From contig JAQFVV010012404.1 of assembly GCA_028023455.1 (NCBI GenBank), forward strand, positions 16,475,338 to 16,539,337: DNA of 64,000 bases, written 5' to 3'. The position numbers and the translations under genes are program-made. A model generated the notes under the pieces. The model saw only the letters and a list, made by a program, of their open reading frames with translations. It did not search any database and was not told the DNA's origin. Below, piece after piece: positions 12,360 to 23,600 of this stretch. The stretch's first letter is position 1. Each line of letters opens with the position of its first letter. The DNA comes from Epiperipatus broadwayi. Its lineage: Eukaryota; Onychophora; Udeonychophora; Euonychophora; Peripatidae.

Positions 12360-12995
12360 ATATATAAGCATGTGACATCTGACTTACTATTATTATTTTC
12401 AGTCCCATTTTGGGGTGGGGGGGGGACTTAAAAGACATGTAGATGTCTAAAAGTTTCAGATCTTCTAACAATTATCTTTTGATAAATGCTTTGCTTGAGT
12501 TGGTTTTTTAGATTTAATGTCCCCACTCTTCTTCAAAGGGACCCACATAGGGCGGGGGGGGGGGGGGGGGGGGGACCATTTAAAATAAAAATGATTTGAA
12601 TGGCTTCTCTTGTAGTAGCATTTATCATAAATAAAAGCTTGTTTAGAGCTATGCACGTCTTAATTTTACATATTTGTAAGTGGATATATAAGTCATGTGA
12701 CATCTGACTTGTTACTATTTATTATTATTTTGCTGTTGTGGCTTTGCTAAATTAAAGAGCTCGATATGATTTTTCAGGGTTTAAAGACATGTAGATGTCT
12801 AAAAAGTTTCAGATCTTCTTCTAACAATTATCTTTTAGATAAATGCTTTGCTTGAGTTGGTTTTTTGGATCTAATGTCCCAACTCCTCACTGAAGAGACT
12901 GGGGGTAAATAAAAATGATTTGATGCCTTCTCTTGTAGTAGCATTTATCATAAATAAATAAAAAGCTTGTTTAGAGCTATTAGCATGCTCTTAAT
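12360..12995. repeat. Tandem pair of an about 315 bp repeat inserted in the Penelope-like element
   Basis: Two direct copies (about 12361-12675 and 12690-12995) share CATGTGACATCTGACTT, the hairpin AGACATGTAGATGTCT, GTTTCAGATCTTC, GCTTTGCTTGAGTTGG, TTGTAGTAGCATTTATC and the end GCTTGTTTAGAGCTAT. The Penelope reading stops just before and resumes just after, so this is an insertion. The end of the same repeat recurs in inverse orientation at about 23363-23400, next to a (TA)n tract. No coding capacity and no ribozyme core found. Confidence 0.8.
12554..12574 (+). repeat. Run of 21 consecutive G
   Basis: An uninterrupted G tract inside the first repeat copy, with a second run at about 12412-12425. 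Such a tract can form a G-quadruplex and is prone to length errors. The second repeat copy has only GGGGG at the matching place, so the tract expanded after duplication. Confidence 0.9.
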
Positions 12996-13604
12996 TTTAA
13001 ATATTAATATATTAAATAAAACTCTTAAAAAATTCTATTCATCTTTAAATTTCTGGAATATTAACAACAATATTAATACATGGATCAGCCTTTCTTTTAT
13101 ACCATGTATATCTAAAAAGATGAAAACAATCTCCTCAAATAAATTCTATATTAATTTTAGAACACCATCTAATCTTAATCAAATGTTGAACAAAACTAAT
13201 GCTGAATTATCTCCAAACCAAGTGCTTCAAAGAGTTTATAAAATTAAAAGCAGTGAACCAACATGAAATGCAATTTACTATGGTGAATCTCATGCCAACT
13301 GCACTACAAGATTAGCACAGCACAAATATATATACAAATGCATTAAAACAGATCCAATATTAGGTCTACATTTTTAAATATGAAATTGAATCTGGCTATA
13401 ATTATAATCCACTTAATATTAAAGTTGTTTGCACTGAGAGCAATGATTGAAAAAGAAAATATAAATAAGCATGGTTTATTGCAATGCAAAAAACAAGAGA
13501 GTCTTATGTATTACATTATTATGTAAATGATATATTTAAATTATTTAACTTACAAATTCTATTTATATAAACCTGTATTAGATCTATGAATATGATTAAT
13601 GGGG

Positions 13605-15410
13605 TTGACAGCAGTGCTAAGCTTAAATTCTCAATATGAGAGATATAATTTGTCACTTTTAGCTTCATGCAGGCTTTTGAATGTTAAGTGCTAGACAACT
13701 TCTTTCTGTAGTGAAAATACTTTTCATATGTGAGAAAATTTGTTCACATAAGTAAGTTGAACCAAATGCTGAAAGTAGAACACATGATTTTCTTCAAACA
13801 ATTAAAACTTTCAGGTAAAAATATCCAACAATTGAGATGTCATCCAATTTTTACAGTCAGTCTCCTTCAATAGTTTTTTTGCAATTCTAGAAATTTTGTT
13901 TTCCACAATTCTGATGATATTAATTCTGTAAGTGCCATTTCAAAATTATCAGTGTCTATCAACTCAAAAAGAGATATCTCAAATGAGGCAGTTTTTGAAT
14001 CAATTAAGTCAGATTTGATGAGGAAAAAATATAGGGGCATGAATTTGAAAGTCTCCACATTGTTTGGAAAATTATTTTTTAAGAATTTCATACTTTTGTA
14101 GTTTCTCTTTGTTAACAGTAAATCATCTTGCATGGGCATTGACATTTGGAAAGTACTTGTAGGTGTTAGTGGTAATATCATGCCAAAATTTATCTAATTT
14201 TGATTCAATTTTTTTTCAGTGTTTAAAAAGTTCTAGTATTGTTTGGCCCTAAACTTATAAATGCAAGTTTAAATTATTAGGGTGTTGTGTTATATCAGTA
14301 AAAAATATCAAGTTGTCCAACCAGTTTTTATGATTCAACTCTGGGAAATGTTATATTATGTGAAGAAACATTTTGGTTTTTTCCAAACATGATATAAACC
14401 TGTTTAAGACATTACCTTGACTAAGCCAAAGAACATTGCTGTTTTGCATAAGGTTCACACATGCACTCTTTATTTCTTCTAAAATAGACTTAAATTGCCT
14501 ATGTATCCATAAAAAATGGCAAATAATAAAATTAATTATCTTAACAACAGTGTCCATTATAGAATGAAAGTGGTATAACAAGATTTTTGCAACTAAACTT
14601 TCCTGATATAGTACAGTGGAAACTTAATATTTGATGTCCAATATAATTTTCAAGAAGTTTAACAAATCCCTTTTCTTTTCCAATAGCAGCATTAGTAGTA
14701 ACAGAAAATATTTTATTTATATTAATTTTCTGACTTTCAAAATAATTTTAAAATGCAGTGGTAATGTCTTGTCCTTAGTTGTACCAGCAAGAGGAATCAA
14801 ACAACATAATTCTTTATAAATATGATTTTTTCCACAATATCAAGCAACTATTGCTAGGCATACCATATCATTTATGTCCGTGCTTTCATCAACAACAACA
14901 CTGAATACAGAGGCTTCTTGTAATCCAGTTTTCTGTTTTGTCATTATATTACCAGCTGTAACAGTTATACATCTCTCAATTGTTCTTGTAGAAACCAGTA
15001 TTTTTTTAATTCAAGACAGCATTGTCTGTTTATTTGGTAAGTCAGTGAAGAAAATTTCAGCATTTTCTAAAAAATGTTTCTTTGATTAATCTACTATCTG
15101 TAAAATGTTTGAATTTGGAAGCTATGCATTGCGTTGAGCAAATTATGTAACTATATTCAGTGGTTTTATTTTTTATTTTTCATAATTTGACTAAAAAAAA
15201 GTAGTTTGTTTTTTAAAGTCAGAAACAGCTCTTTTAACAGATTCAATTTTCTTATTGGTGTTTTTAAAAATAGCCTTATATTTAATTTTAAAGAATCTTT
15301 GTACACTTGACATAGAACACATGGCACTTTTCTAACATAATGCATACACAGCATGATAAATTCTTTTACTATAACCAAATGTTCTGAAAGGAATGAACAT
15401 CAACTTTTTG
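13605..15410 (-). pseudogene. Decayed hAT-family transposase (ZBED5/GTF2IRD2 type)
   Basis: Minus-strand text follows the order of the ZBED5/FAM200/GTF2IRD2-like hAT family. First is an N-terminal segment (15166-15378) at the place of the BED-type region. Next, at about 14835-14920, comes SVVVDESTDINDMVCLAIVA with the conserved Asp-Glu-Ser-Thr-Asp, then ELCCLIPLAGTTKDKTL. The segment VVKIINFIICHF-x-HRQFKS with LEEIKS and VLWLSQGNVLNRF follows (14351-14581). Then come SLFELIDTDNF (13867-14181) and the C-terminal dimerisation motif FGSTYLCEQIFSHMKS (about 13700-13760), ending CMKLKVTNYISHIENLSL. Multiple frameshifts and stops make it dead. It abuts the end of the Penelope-like element, pointing toward it. 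No terminal repeats were found by eye. Confidence 0.88.
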
Positions 15411-16079
15411 TCTTTTATGAATCATTTTAGGGCAGTATATTATTTAAAAATAACAAACTGATTGTTTTTATGTACCGCAGTCTGCACTGAACATACAATC
15501 ATATTCACATGAATAAAATTTAGATAGATGTGCAGAATAAAAATGCATTCATTGCAATGAAAATATAGGTAGAATTCATCAAAAACTAAAGAGAGAAACA
15601 GTGGAGTGTGTTTTTAATCATGTGTTTTAGAGATCAGTTGATGATGAATTCACTGGTTCTATAGTTGCTTTGCCTTTGTTTGCCTTTTTTTTTATTCTAC
15701 TCATATTTCAAACAGTTCTCATTAAAACTACTTTTGTCTCCTATTAATTTTATTAAATAAATACAATATTATTTATAATATATAGGGTATATTATTTATA
15801 ATAGGAAGTCTTGACACATTTGATTGCTATGAATTGAAGTTAAATTTTTACTAATGCTTTTGCATTTAAATTGAAATTTTAACTAGTGTGTTTATTTATA
15901 GTTTTAATATACTATGGAACTTCAACCAGGATGTTCATGTGCTATTTTTACTTTTGGTTACACATGCATTATATACAAAAGGTAACTCATGTGAATGTTT
16001 GCACTATAATTTCAATATAACTTTATAAATGATAATTTTTTAATATATTTAATTCAATCAGTGTGCCACTGAAAGTCAT
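15411..16079. other. AT-rich DNA, nothing recognised
   Basis: No coding text. May include the 5' untranslated or terminal part of the hAT relic. Confidence 0.3.
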
Positions 16080-16335
16080 TTTGCATGCCAGATCTGGTAT
16101 GCCTCCCATAGGTTTCTGCCCCTGTGATACACCAATAATTTTCACAATGTTCTTCCACTTTTTATTTATCAATTATCTCTTTATTTTTCCTTCTAATTTC
16201 ACAAAGTTGAACAATTTTTCAATTAATATTAGATAGTTCTTTATCTACTTTATGCAACTTTTTTCACTTGAATGTGATTTTCAGTTGAAAGTACCTAAAT
16301 AAAAGGTCACCATTGAATGGAAATCTAGATCTAAA
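16080..16335 (-). mobile_element. LINE endonuclease start, heavily decayed
   Basis: The same segment as 1-245 at the DNA level, including the upstream stretch with CTCTGCCTT and TGTTGTCTTGG. The minus-strand reading begins VTFYLGTFN and continues with KSHSSEK and GKIKR, with stops in place of several conserved residues. A plus-strand piece of the same LINE family follows at 16455, repeating the divergent layout seen at 1-1895. Confidence 0.6.
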
Positions 16336-16454
16336 ATGAGGAAATGCTTAACACCCTCTGCCTTCACCTACCAGCTGTTGTCTTGGCAGGTAACTTTACA
16401 GCTTCTAGCAAATATAAAAAAGAACTGTACATTCTGAATTCTTTATTTGAGAAA

Positions 16455-16805
16455 AATACTAAATAGAAATAGACATGGAGCTTCTACATGAAGATGCAGC
16501 AAAATTGGATTATATTTTGATTAAAAATATATATTTCAAGATTGTAATATTTTCAATAGATTTAAAACAGGAAATGTTCATCAATTAGTGAGCTAAGATA
16601 CATCTTAATGCCAAAATTAGAAAGACAAAAATTCTTTAGAAAAACAATATTCACAATTGATATTGATAATCTTTAGAAACACCCCAATGAATTTAAATTA
16701 GAACTTGCAAATTATTTTAAGATATTAACAAATTTTGAAGATAGTTCAAGATTTAAATAAAATCAATAAAAGAAAAACTGATGTACTATTAAGAATTGCA
16801 AAAAA
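16455..16805 (+). mobile_element. LINE endonuclease end and linker fragment
   Basis: The plus-strand reading AAKLDYILI-x-NIYFK and AKIHLNAK matches FDYILTNRKYIFQDY and CKIHVNAKLERQK of the 37.5-38.0 kb copy. The fragment ends in the (TA)n tract at 16836. Stops and frameshifts are present. Confidence 0.62.
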
Positions 16806-16833
16806 TAGATGGTTCAAAATGTAGCAATTTTTC

Positions 16834-16835
<2 letters not shown>

Positions 16836-16920
<85 letters not shown>
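16836..16920. repeat. (TA)n microsatellite, about 42 units
   Basis: The longest pure TA tract in the window, placed between a LINE fragment and the left arm of a Penelope fold-back. Confidence 0.95.
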
Positions 16921-16923
<3 letters not shown>

Positions 16924-17580
16924 ATTCAAACAAATATATTTAACACAGTATTCAAAATTAAATAATATATTCTTTACCAGAAGTACTTTCAATTGTTTCA
17001 CTGACAATCTTTATCAACTGTTAATACAAACATACAAAAAATAAAAACTTGCATTACCCATCATCAATCTATTCAAATTTCCCACAATTCTGTTGTCTTT
17101 ATATTAGCCGATTGTTTATTCATTAAACCACCTCTATTCCTAGATATCATCATTGCCTCTTTAATTTTACGTTTTTCACTACACCTTTCAATTTGAATAA
17201 TTTTTATATCTCTATTATTAAATTTAAAACCATAATTACATGTTTTGATCATAATAAAACATGTAATTATGGTTTTAAATTTAATAATAGAGATATAAAA
17301 ATTATTCAAATTGAAAGGTGTAGAAAAACGTAAATTAAAGAAGCAATGATGATATCTAGGAATAGAGGTGGTTTAATGAATAAACAATCGAGCTAATATA
17401 AAGACAACAGAATTGTGGGAAATTTGAATAGATTGAATGATGGGTAATGCAAGTTTTTATTTTTTGTACGTTTGTATTAACAGTTGATAAAGATTGTCAG
17501 TGAAACAATTGAAAGTGCTTCTGGTAAAGAATATATTATTTAATTTTGAATACTGTGTTAAATATATTTGTTTGAATTAT
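16921..17580. mobile_element. Fold-back made of a Penelope-like GIY-YIG tail
   Basis: A near-perfect palindrome: left arm 16921-17246, nine-base loop 17247-17255, right arm 17256-17580. Both arms encode the same C-terminal text, reading outward: NYGFKFNNRDIKIIQIERC, then IKEAMMISRNRGGLMNKQ and TTELWEI. This is the end of the GIY-YIG endonuclease domain of a Penelope-like element (the KEA-x-IS block followed by Leu-x-Asn). The arms differ at only a few sites (for example CACTACACC against TGTAGAAAA), so the inversion is young compared with other fold-backs here. The RT part is absent. Confidence 0.75.
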
Positions 17581-19323
17581 TATTATATAATTTAAAAATA
17601 CAGACATTTATTGGTTGTAGTTATTTATATATATATATATTGTAATGGAATGTATCTTTATATAAGATCTCAAATGAAAATAAACATATGAACTTTTGCA
17701 ACAATAATCATTAATTAACCAGGCTCCTAACTTTGAGGTGCCAAATGTAATGGACAATTGAACAAACATATTATGCATCAAATGTAATGGAACGTCAACA
17801 TATGAGAAGAAAATAATGCTTCAAACATTGGATGATAAATGTAATGGAATATATGTAATCTAAATGAATCCAATTGTTGAGAAAGCCTAATATAATAAAT
17901 TGTATAATTTAAATGAAGAAAGATAAAATTATCCCAGTTATATTTAAATAAATTGTTTATATGCCCTTCCAACTAGCTATACATGAAATGAATCTAAAAT
18001 CATACAGAGCAATGAGATCTATCATTATAATTTATTTTCAAGATTGATATGACTAACTAATCAAATATATATCAGAAACAAAGGGAATTCTATTAAATCC
18101 AATATACACATCCAATAAGTAAATTTATGTATATCTAAACATATCAATGAATAATAATATGTGTAAGTGGCCTAAAGACTAAACAATAAGTGAAATATGA
18201 AGTTATCCTCTATTAAATTGTGAATTCAATTAATTTCATAATGACGCTGGCATTAAAAGAAAAATAAGAATAAAATATTAATACGCTTTCTAATAAATTA
18301 CAAAGGCATTATCTATAAAACAAATAGTACATCCTTTATTTCTATATTATGATTTAATTTTAGGTAGTATCAATGTTTTAAATAAGTTTTAAATACAAAC
18401 CCAAATAATAAATATACATATATACTTACAATAAGTATATATATTAAATAGATAAAGACATATCTGTGCTTAACAAGTAGGTATTAATATAAATACAAAT
18501 CTATATTTATATTTTTCAGATATTCAAAAATAAAAATAAAAAAAAATATTATATACAGCAAATATATATAAATTATTGTTTTGGTCTGCATAAGAATTAT
18601 TATATGAAGTTAAAAAAATGGAAATACATAAATTAATAATAAAACAATTTTTATAATAAAAATTTGCGAATATAAATTTACTTATTAAAATATACATAAC
18701 AACTCATATGCAACCCAAACTTATAAGCCATACTTTAAGATTTTAAATTACTTAAGTGTTAATTTTGACACCTGTTAAACATTTATTGCTGTTAGAAAAC
18801 AAGACGCTTGAATTGAATATTTATAAAAACGTTATATTTTTATAATGAAAAATAAAAGTAAACAAAAATATCGATCTCAAAAATATATTTATATATCATT
18901 TATACATATAAAATTATTTACTACCTTTCAAAGTTCACTTATTTATTTTTCTTTCAAAAGTCAACTTATTCCATTGTTTTATTCCTTTATCCATTTAATA
19001 TTAGAATGCATTCTAGAGCCAAATTGAATTGAAGAAATGTCATGTTAGAAAAAATTATTAGTTTCCAAATGCACATATATACTTTATTTTTCCTTTTAAA
19101 ATTTCTCTCCTTGAAAAAAAAAAAAAATTAACATGTTGAATCCAATGTATTAATCACTTTTAGTTACCTCCAGATTATTATTAGATTGACCATTATAGAT
19201 TCCAGATAGCTATATCAAATTTCAGCTTCAGACGCAATGAAATTCATGTGTTGAAATTTGCTTAGTTTTTCTTTTTAAACTGCCTTGGAATAAATGAAAG
19301 AAAATGGCACAGCCCCTTGGCTG

Positions 19324-19358
<35 letters not shown>

Positions 19359-19954
19359 CCAGTCATATTTATGTATTGATTACAGAAATTTATCTTATTC
19401 CACTATTCTTAAGAATGGTAATTTCAAAGAAACAAAGTACAACAAATTTTTATCCTTTTGTTTGTTTAATCACTATCCTAATAATAATGGCTTCTTTTTG
19501 TTGCTGCTGTTGTTCTCCGTGTGCCAGCAAATGCTGTTTTGAAAACCATTGTTACATATGTTTTTTTTTAAACAACTAACATTAAAAAAATAAAATATCA
19601 AGCATATATATATAAAAATATTAAATTGAAAATTTATTTGACAGCTTTAAAAATATATATATAAATAAATAATAATATTGCATTTTTTTAATAATCACTG
19701 CAAATAAAATAATTTTTTTTATAATCAACAATTTATATGTCTTTATTTATTTATAATAATTAAATATTCATAACGATGTACCATCAACATATAAATAAAA
19801 TAATAAATTCAAACAATAACTATACCTAATAACCATAAACAATAATAATACTTCATATATAAACATCAACTCAAAGAGATTTTTTTTTTATAACAAATGA
19901 TAATTTTTAAAATATAGGTAGACTTATCGATATTTACAATATATATATATATAA
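17581..19954. other. AT-rich DNA with TA tracts and TGTAATGG words
   Basis: TGTAATGG occurs at 17640, 17747, 17788 and 17830 at irregular spacing. (TA)n tracts lie at about 17625-17640 and 19325-19355. Open frames at 18845-19027 and 19294-19579 have no recognisable content; one of them is largely the TA tract read as Ile-Tyr. Confidence 0.35.
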
Positions 19955-20988
19955 ACCAAAATGATTCATTGAGAAGAATTGAATATCTAGTGTTTTATAA
20001 AATGGTATCAAAAAGAGTTAACAATGATATCAGAAAATATAACGATAAATTGACAAGGAAAGCTATAGAAGAGACGTCTCAAAAGTGTAAAGCAACATAT
20101 TAGTAATGGAAGAAAATTATTTCTCAATAACAAGAAAAAATAGAAATATGAAATATATAAAAGATATCTATAAATAATTTAATAATAATAGAGGACAAGA
20201 AAGCAAAAAAATTTCTACAGTTATTACAACTGAATTGCCCAGAATTTTTAAATGAAAAATTGAGATATGCAATTAAATTTATAAAAAAGGGAAAAAACTT
20301 TAGGAAATTATTGAAATATAACAGATATCTTAAAAGAAGGAGATTAAGTAAAAAAAAAAATATTGGAAAAGTTATATATCAAAATGTTTAAATAATGCAG
20401 TAATAATATTGGTATTTAAGAAAGGTGATAAAAATATTACAAATTATAAACTTAATAGTTATGTACAAAATGTTTACCAAGGTAATTACAACTTGTTTAC
20501 AGCAAATTTTGAGTTTAAACCAACCAAATAAATATGATGGATTTAAAAGTGCTTTTAGCACAATGGTTCACATGTAAGTATTACAAAAAGTTATAGAAAA
20601 AAACATGAATATGAGTTATTGTATTTTGGATTTATAAATTATGAAAAAATGTTTGATTGAAAAAGCTTTTTTACAGTGATTAGAGCAATGTATTATCAAA
20701 ATATTCACCCAGGATGTTGATATTATTGCAAAATACATTTATCAAAATGCAACAATAGTGATTAGATTACGTGGTATGCAAAGAAGATTAATATTGTAAA
20801 CTGTGTATGACAGAATAATTTTATATCCTCAAAACTTTTTAAAATAATTTTATACGAAATATTTTGATCATTAAAATGGGAAGCTAAAGTCATAAAAGGA
20901 AATGGAAATTATTCAATATTTTGCAGATAATGAGATTATTTTCGTAAATAATGCTTCAGAATTTTAGGAAATGTTGCAAGAGTTATCA
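19955..20988 (+). mobile_element. LINE fragment: linker through RT core
   Basis: Starts in the linker (NDSLRRIEYLVFYKMV, matching NDVLKRIEYVEFCKMM of the 58 kb copy) and runs through the RT palm. IILVFKKGDKNITNYK, NEYELLYFGFINYEKMFD (the motif A region) and QYFADNEIIFVNN (FADD changed to FADN) can be read across many stops and frameshifts. It ends at EMLQELS, exactly where an inverted repeat (20989) begins, so the 3' part was lost or displaced. Confidence 0.75.
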
Positions 20989-21154
20989 CATTTTTACATT
21001 TACTAAATATGAAAACTAGGTCTTAGATATGCATTAATTATATTATTATCATTTGAATGATCCATAATATTTTAGAGTGTTCCAACTAATATATAATTTG
21101 AAACAAATTTGGAAGATCAACATTATCGACTAATTTATGACATTCTTATTGAAT
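20989..21154 (+). repeat. Left member of an inverted repeat pair
   Basis: The reverse complement of this segment is found at 25464-25671. Shared words include ACATTTTTACATTTA, ATCATTTG-x-ATGATCCAT, CTCCAACTAATATAT/TTCCAACTAATATAT and TTATGACATTCTTATTGAA. The right copy has about 45 bases in the middle that this one lacks. Confidence 0.75.
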
Positions 21155-21186
21155 ATATAAAATAAAATTTATATTAAAAATATATA

Positions 21187-21480
21187 TTGTAATGGTCCGA
21201 TCGATGACATGTCAAGAGAAGATCATACCTGACTATGGTCAGACCTAGGGTCTTCATGTAGGATGCTGGAGATGGCATGATAAAGTACATGACTCATGAT
21301 TACATCCATCTTTAATAGACTCGCCTAAAACATCTATTAAATTTACATGCAATTTAAGTCAGTTCATGTAACATCTTACCATTCTCTATTGGATCCGTTG
21401 TCTCAGTATTCAAACTCAGGAAGAATTCGCGTTCGACTCTCTTGACAGGAATGTACCTATGTAGACTATTAATCAATAAC
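21187..21480 (+). other. Less AT-rich segment beginning TGTAATGG, possibly a solo LTR
   Basis: Base composition rises sharply compared with the flanks (CCGATCGATGACATG, GGTCAGACCTAGGGTC, AATTCGCGTTCGACTC). It begins TG and contains CTCTTGACAGGAATG near the right side. No partner LTR or primer-binding site is visible, so the identity is a guess. Confidence 0.3.
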
Positions 21481-22614
21481 TGAATTAGCTCATCCTATTT
21501 ATTAGAAAGGAATAACCTTGATTTAATATTTATCTCTCATGCTCATCAAACAATAATGTGTTTGTGTGCATATGTAAAATATTGGTTATAGGATTAAATG
21601 TAAATGCTGGATCAACAAACTAAAGAGTCTTTATCATTTAAACAAAATTTAACAATATTTATTTACAAAAAACAAAATATATATAAAAAAACATAGAACA
21701 AATTGTCAATCAATGTGAATAAAAAAATCCCAAAATATGTACAAGTGAAATGACAATTATTTGGGTAGATTCTTCTATACTTTCAAATTCTATGTCTATG
21801 ATGAGTATCTATCATAGTTACTTAAACAAATTAAACTACTTATTCTCTATTTTCCATGATAGATACACATAATAATGACATTTATATATCCAAAAATAAT
21901 GAAAAATTTATTAGATAAAAGTGAGATTGCTATCTTAATTAGAAATTTAAGTGCAACTCCAGATGCAGTATGCAGTTCTAGGTGTGGAAGTTGGTTGATA
22001 TAAAATAATCACCTTGCATATTTATATATCATGAAAGAAATATAATAATAAAACAATACATGATATGATAACAAAGTAAATAGTAAAGAATATTAATTAA
22101 AAGGGTTAATCATTTATTCATTAAAAAGATCTTAAGAATACTATTAGTAAAACATATAACACATACTATAAATGGTCATGTCATGGGATTGGTTATTTTA
22201 GTGAATTTAAAAGAGAAAAACTCTTACTGTTTATGTATTCACTTTAAGCACTCAATTGCACAATCATGGATGAAAAATCAAGCATTTTAGAAGAAAATTA
22301 CCTAAATTTTATTAAAAGAAAAAAATTCAGACTTTGCTCTCTTCACACTTTTTTATGTTGGACTGTTCTAAACTGTTGAACTTAGACCATTAGTACTTCC
22401 GAAATATAAGACTGAGATAATAAAATAAATATATATATATATATACAAAAGAAAAAATAATATTTACAACATTTCATGAATCGATATGATCAGGCACAAT
22501 TATTCATCAGAGTCTTTCTTACATAATAGTTCTTACAATTTATGCATTTTTTTCATTATAAATGTTGATGACTCCTTATTGATTCTGAATAGCACATTCT
22601 GAACATATTTATAT
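21481..22614. other. AT-rich DNA, nothing recognised
   Basis: No coding text; a (TA)n tract at about 22428-22444. Confidence 0.35.
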
Positions 22615-23345
22615 TGGCTATCTTAATATAAACTGAGCACTGATTATATATATATGTGTGTGAGATGATAATCTGGACCAACTGATAAATGCTGGTTTAG
22701 CATGAAATATGTATATTAGTGGTTATTTATCTTTTTTGCAAGTATGGGGTCATGTATATCAGTTGTATGAGATAGTGTGGATAGTTGGTGGCTGCTTGAA
22801 GATCTGAGTTCAAATCCCCTATATTTATAATTAAGCTCCAGGTTTGTGAAGAGTACCTGGTTTTCAAATATTTACATATGAAGCTTGTATCCTGCCCATC
22901 CCTCTGCTATGTATATAATGGATAATTTCCTATACATGAAGGATCAGAGTGACTTCAGATCAACATGGGCATGGCAATAATGTTGGTATCAGCATGGGAT
23001 TTGGACTTTCCATCATCAGATTTTTAATGATATGGATGGCCGAAAAGTTGAAGTTGGAGTAGATTTAAGCCTGTCCATTAAAGTAATGGGATTTGCTATC
23101 TTAATATAAACTGAACACTGATTATATATATGTGTAAGACATGATAATCTGGACCAACTGATCAATGCTGGTTTAGCATAAAATATGTATATTGGTGATT
23201 ATTTATCTTTTCTGCATGTATGTGGTCATGTATATCAGTTGTATGAGATAGTGTGGATAGTTGGTGGGTGCTTGAAAGTCAGAGTTCGAATCCTCTATAT
23301 TTACAATTAAGCTCCAGGTTTGTGAAGAGTGCCTGGTTTTCAAAT
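22615..23345 (+). repeat. Tandem about 480 bp repeat with tRNA-like segment
   Basis: The unit starting GCTATCTTAATATAAACTGA at 22615 starts again at 23095; the second copy is incomplete and ends in (TA)n. Inside each copy, GTGTGGATAGTTGGTGG followed about 20 bases later by GAGTTCGAATCCTC (23282-23295) resembles the A and B boxes of a pol III promoter, with the form of a tRNA that has lost one base in the T stem. This suggests a tRNA-derived SINE-like head. The body contains CCATCATCAGATTTTTAA and AGCCTGTCCATTAAAGTA. A fold-back of the same family is at 40774-41940, and a short piece at 24060-24190. Confidence 0.65.
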
Positions 23346-23362
23346 ATATATATATATATATA

Positions 23363-23400
23363 AAATTAAGAGCGTGCTAATAGCTCTAAACAAGCTTTTT
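23363..23400 (-). repeat. End fragment of the 12.4 kb tandem repeat
   Basis: AAAATTAAGAGCGTGCTAAT followed by AGCTCTAAACAAGC is the reverse complement of the ends of the 12.36-12.99 kb units. It sits directly after a (TA)n tract. Confidence 0.6.
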
Positions 23401-23467
23401 TTTTTTTTTTATTTTATTTTATATATATATGAAAGTTATACAAATAAAATATCCATTAATTAAAATG

Positions 23468-23572
23468 TATTGTACTAATAATAAATATAACAGTAATTAA
23501 CTATTATACATAGTCTTCTTCAGGTTAAAAGACCATGTATAATAGTTAATTCTATTATGTTTATTATTTTTA
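23468..23572. repeat. Palindrome with about 45-bp arms
   Basis: AATTAACTATTATACATAGT, a short loop (CTTCAGGTT), then the complementary ACCATGTATAATAGTTAATT. Pairing extends outward with several mismatches to AATAATAAA/TTTATTATT. Could be a miniature hairpin element. Confidence 0.6.
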
Positions 23573-23600
23573 TTGTTATATAAAAGTTAGTATGTGATTA

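Larger units (their letters stand above)
11765..13560 (+). mobile_element. Penelope-like element: RT (YVDD) and GIY-YIG endonuclease, interrupted
   Basis: Plus-strand reading with several frameshifts. TPPLYICYVDDVLI gives the RT catalytic motif YVDD at 12018-12029. It is followed by MKFLDMYIQHSN and NICGLLHLHSYIS, the Penelope equivalents of the FLDV and KPT-x-LH blocks, then YIKVLVNSGYNL. The reading is broken at about 12360 by a tandem-repeat insertion and resumes at about 12995 (open 12967-13266). Next comes IYYGESHANCTTRLAQHK, the core of a GIY-YIG nuclease (here YYG in place of YIG), and the KRKYK-x-AWFIAMQK end at about 13450. Such elements reverse transcribe their RNA at nicks made by the GIY-YIG domain. 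The copy is decayed. Confidence 0.82.

Noticed and set aside
12360-12995. The 315-bp tandem repeat as a second retrozyme family
   Set aside because: No CTGANGA on either strand in either unit; the tandem layout alone is not enough.
14631-15089. Plus-strand open frames over the hAT relic
   Set aside because: The opposite strand carries the conserved DESTD block and the rest of the hAT order.
16789-17007. Minus-strand open frame of repeated Ile-Tyr
   Set aside because: It is a translation of the (TA)n tract.
19294-19579. Two overlapping plus-strand frames with a Cys-rich end
   Set aside because: They rest on a TA tract and chance reading, with no family match.
22990-23060. CTGATGATGGAAAG on the minus strand of the tRNA-headed repeat, resembling a hammerhead core
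   Set aside because: Only two bases separate CTGATGA from GAAA, so stem II cannot form, and the other copies do not keep the GAAA.
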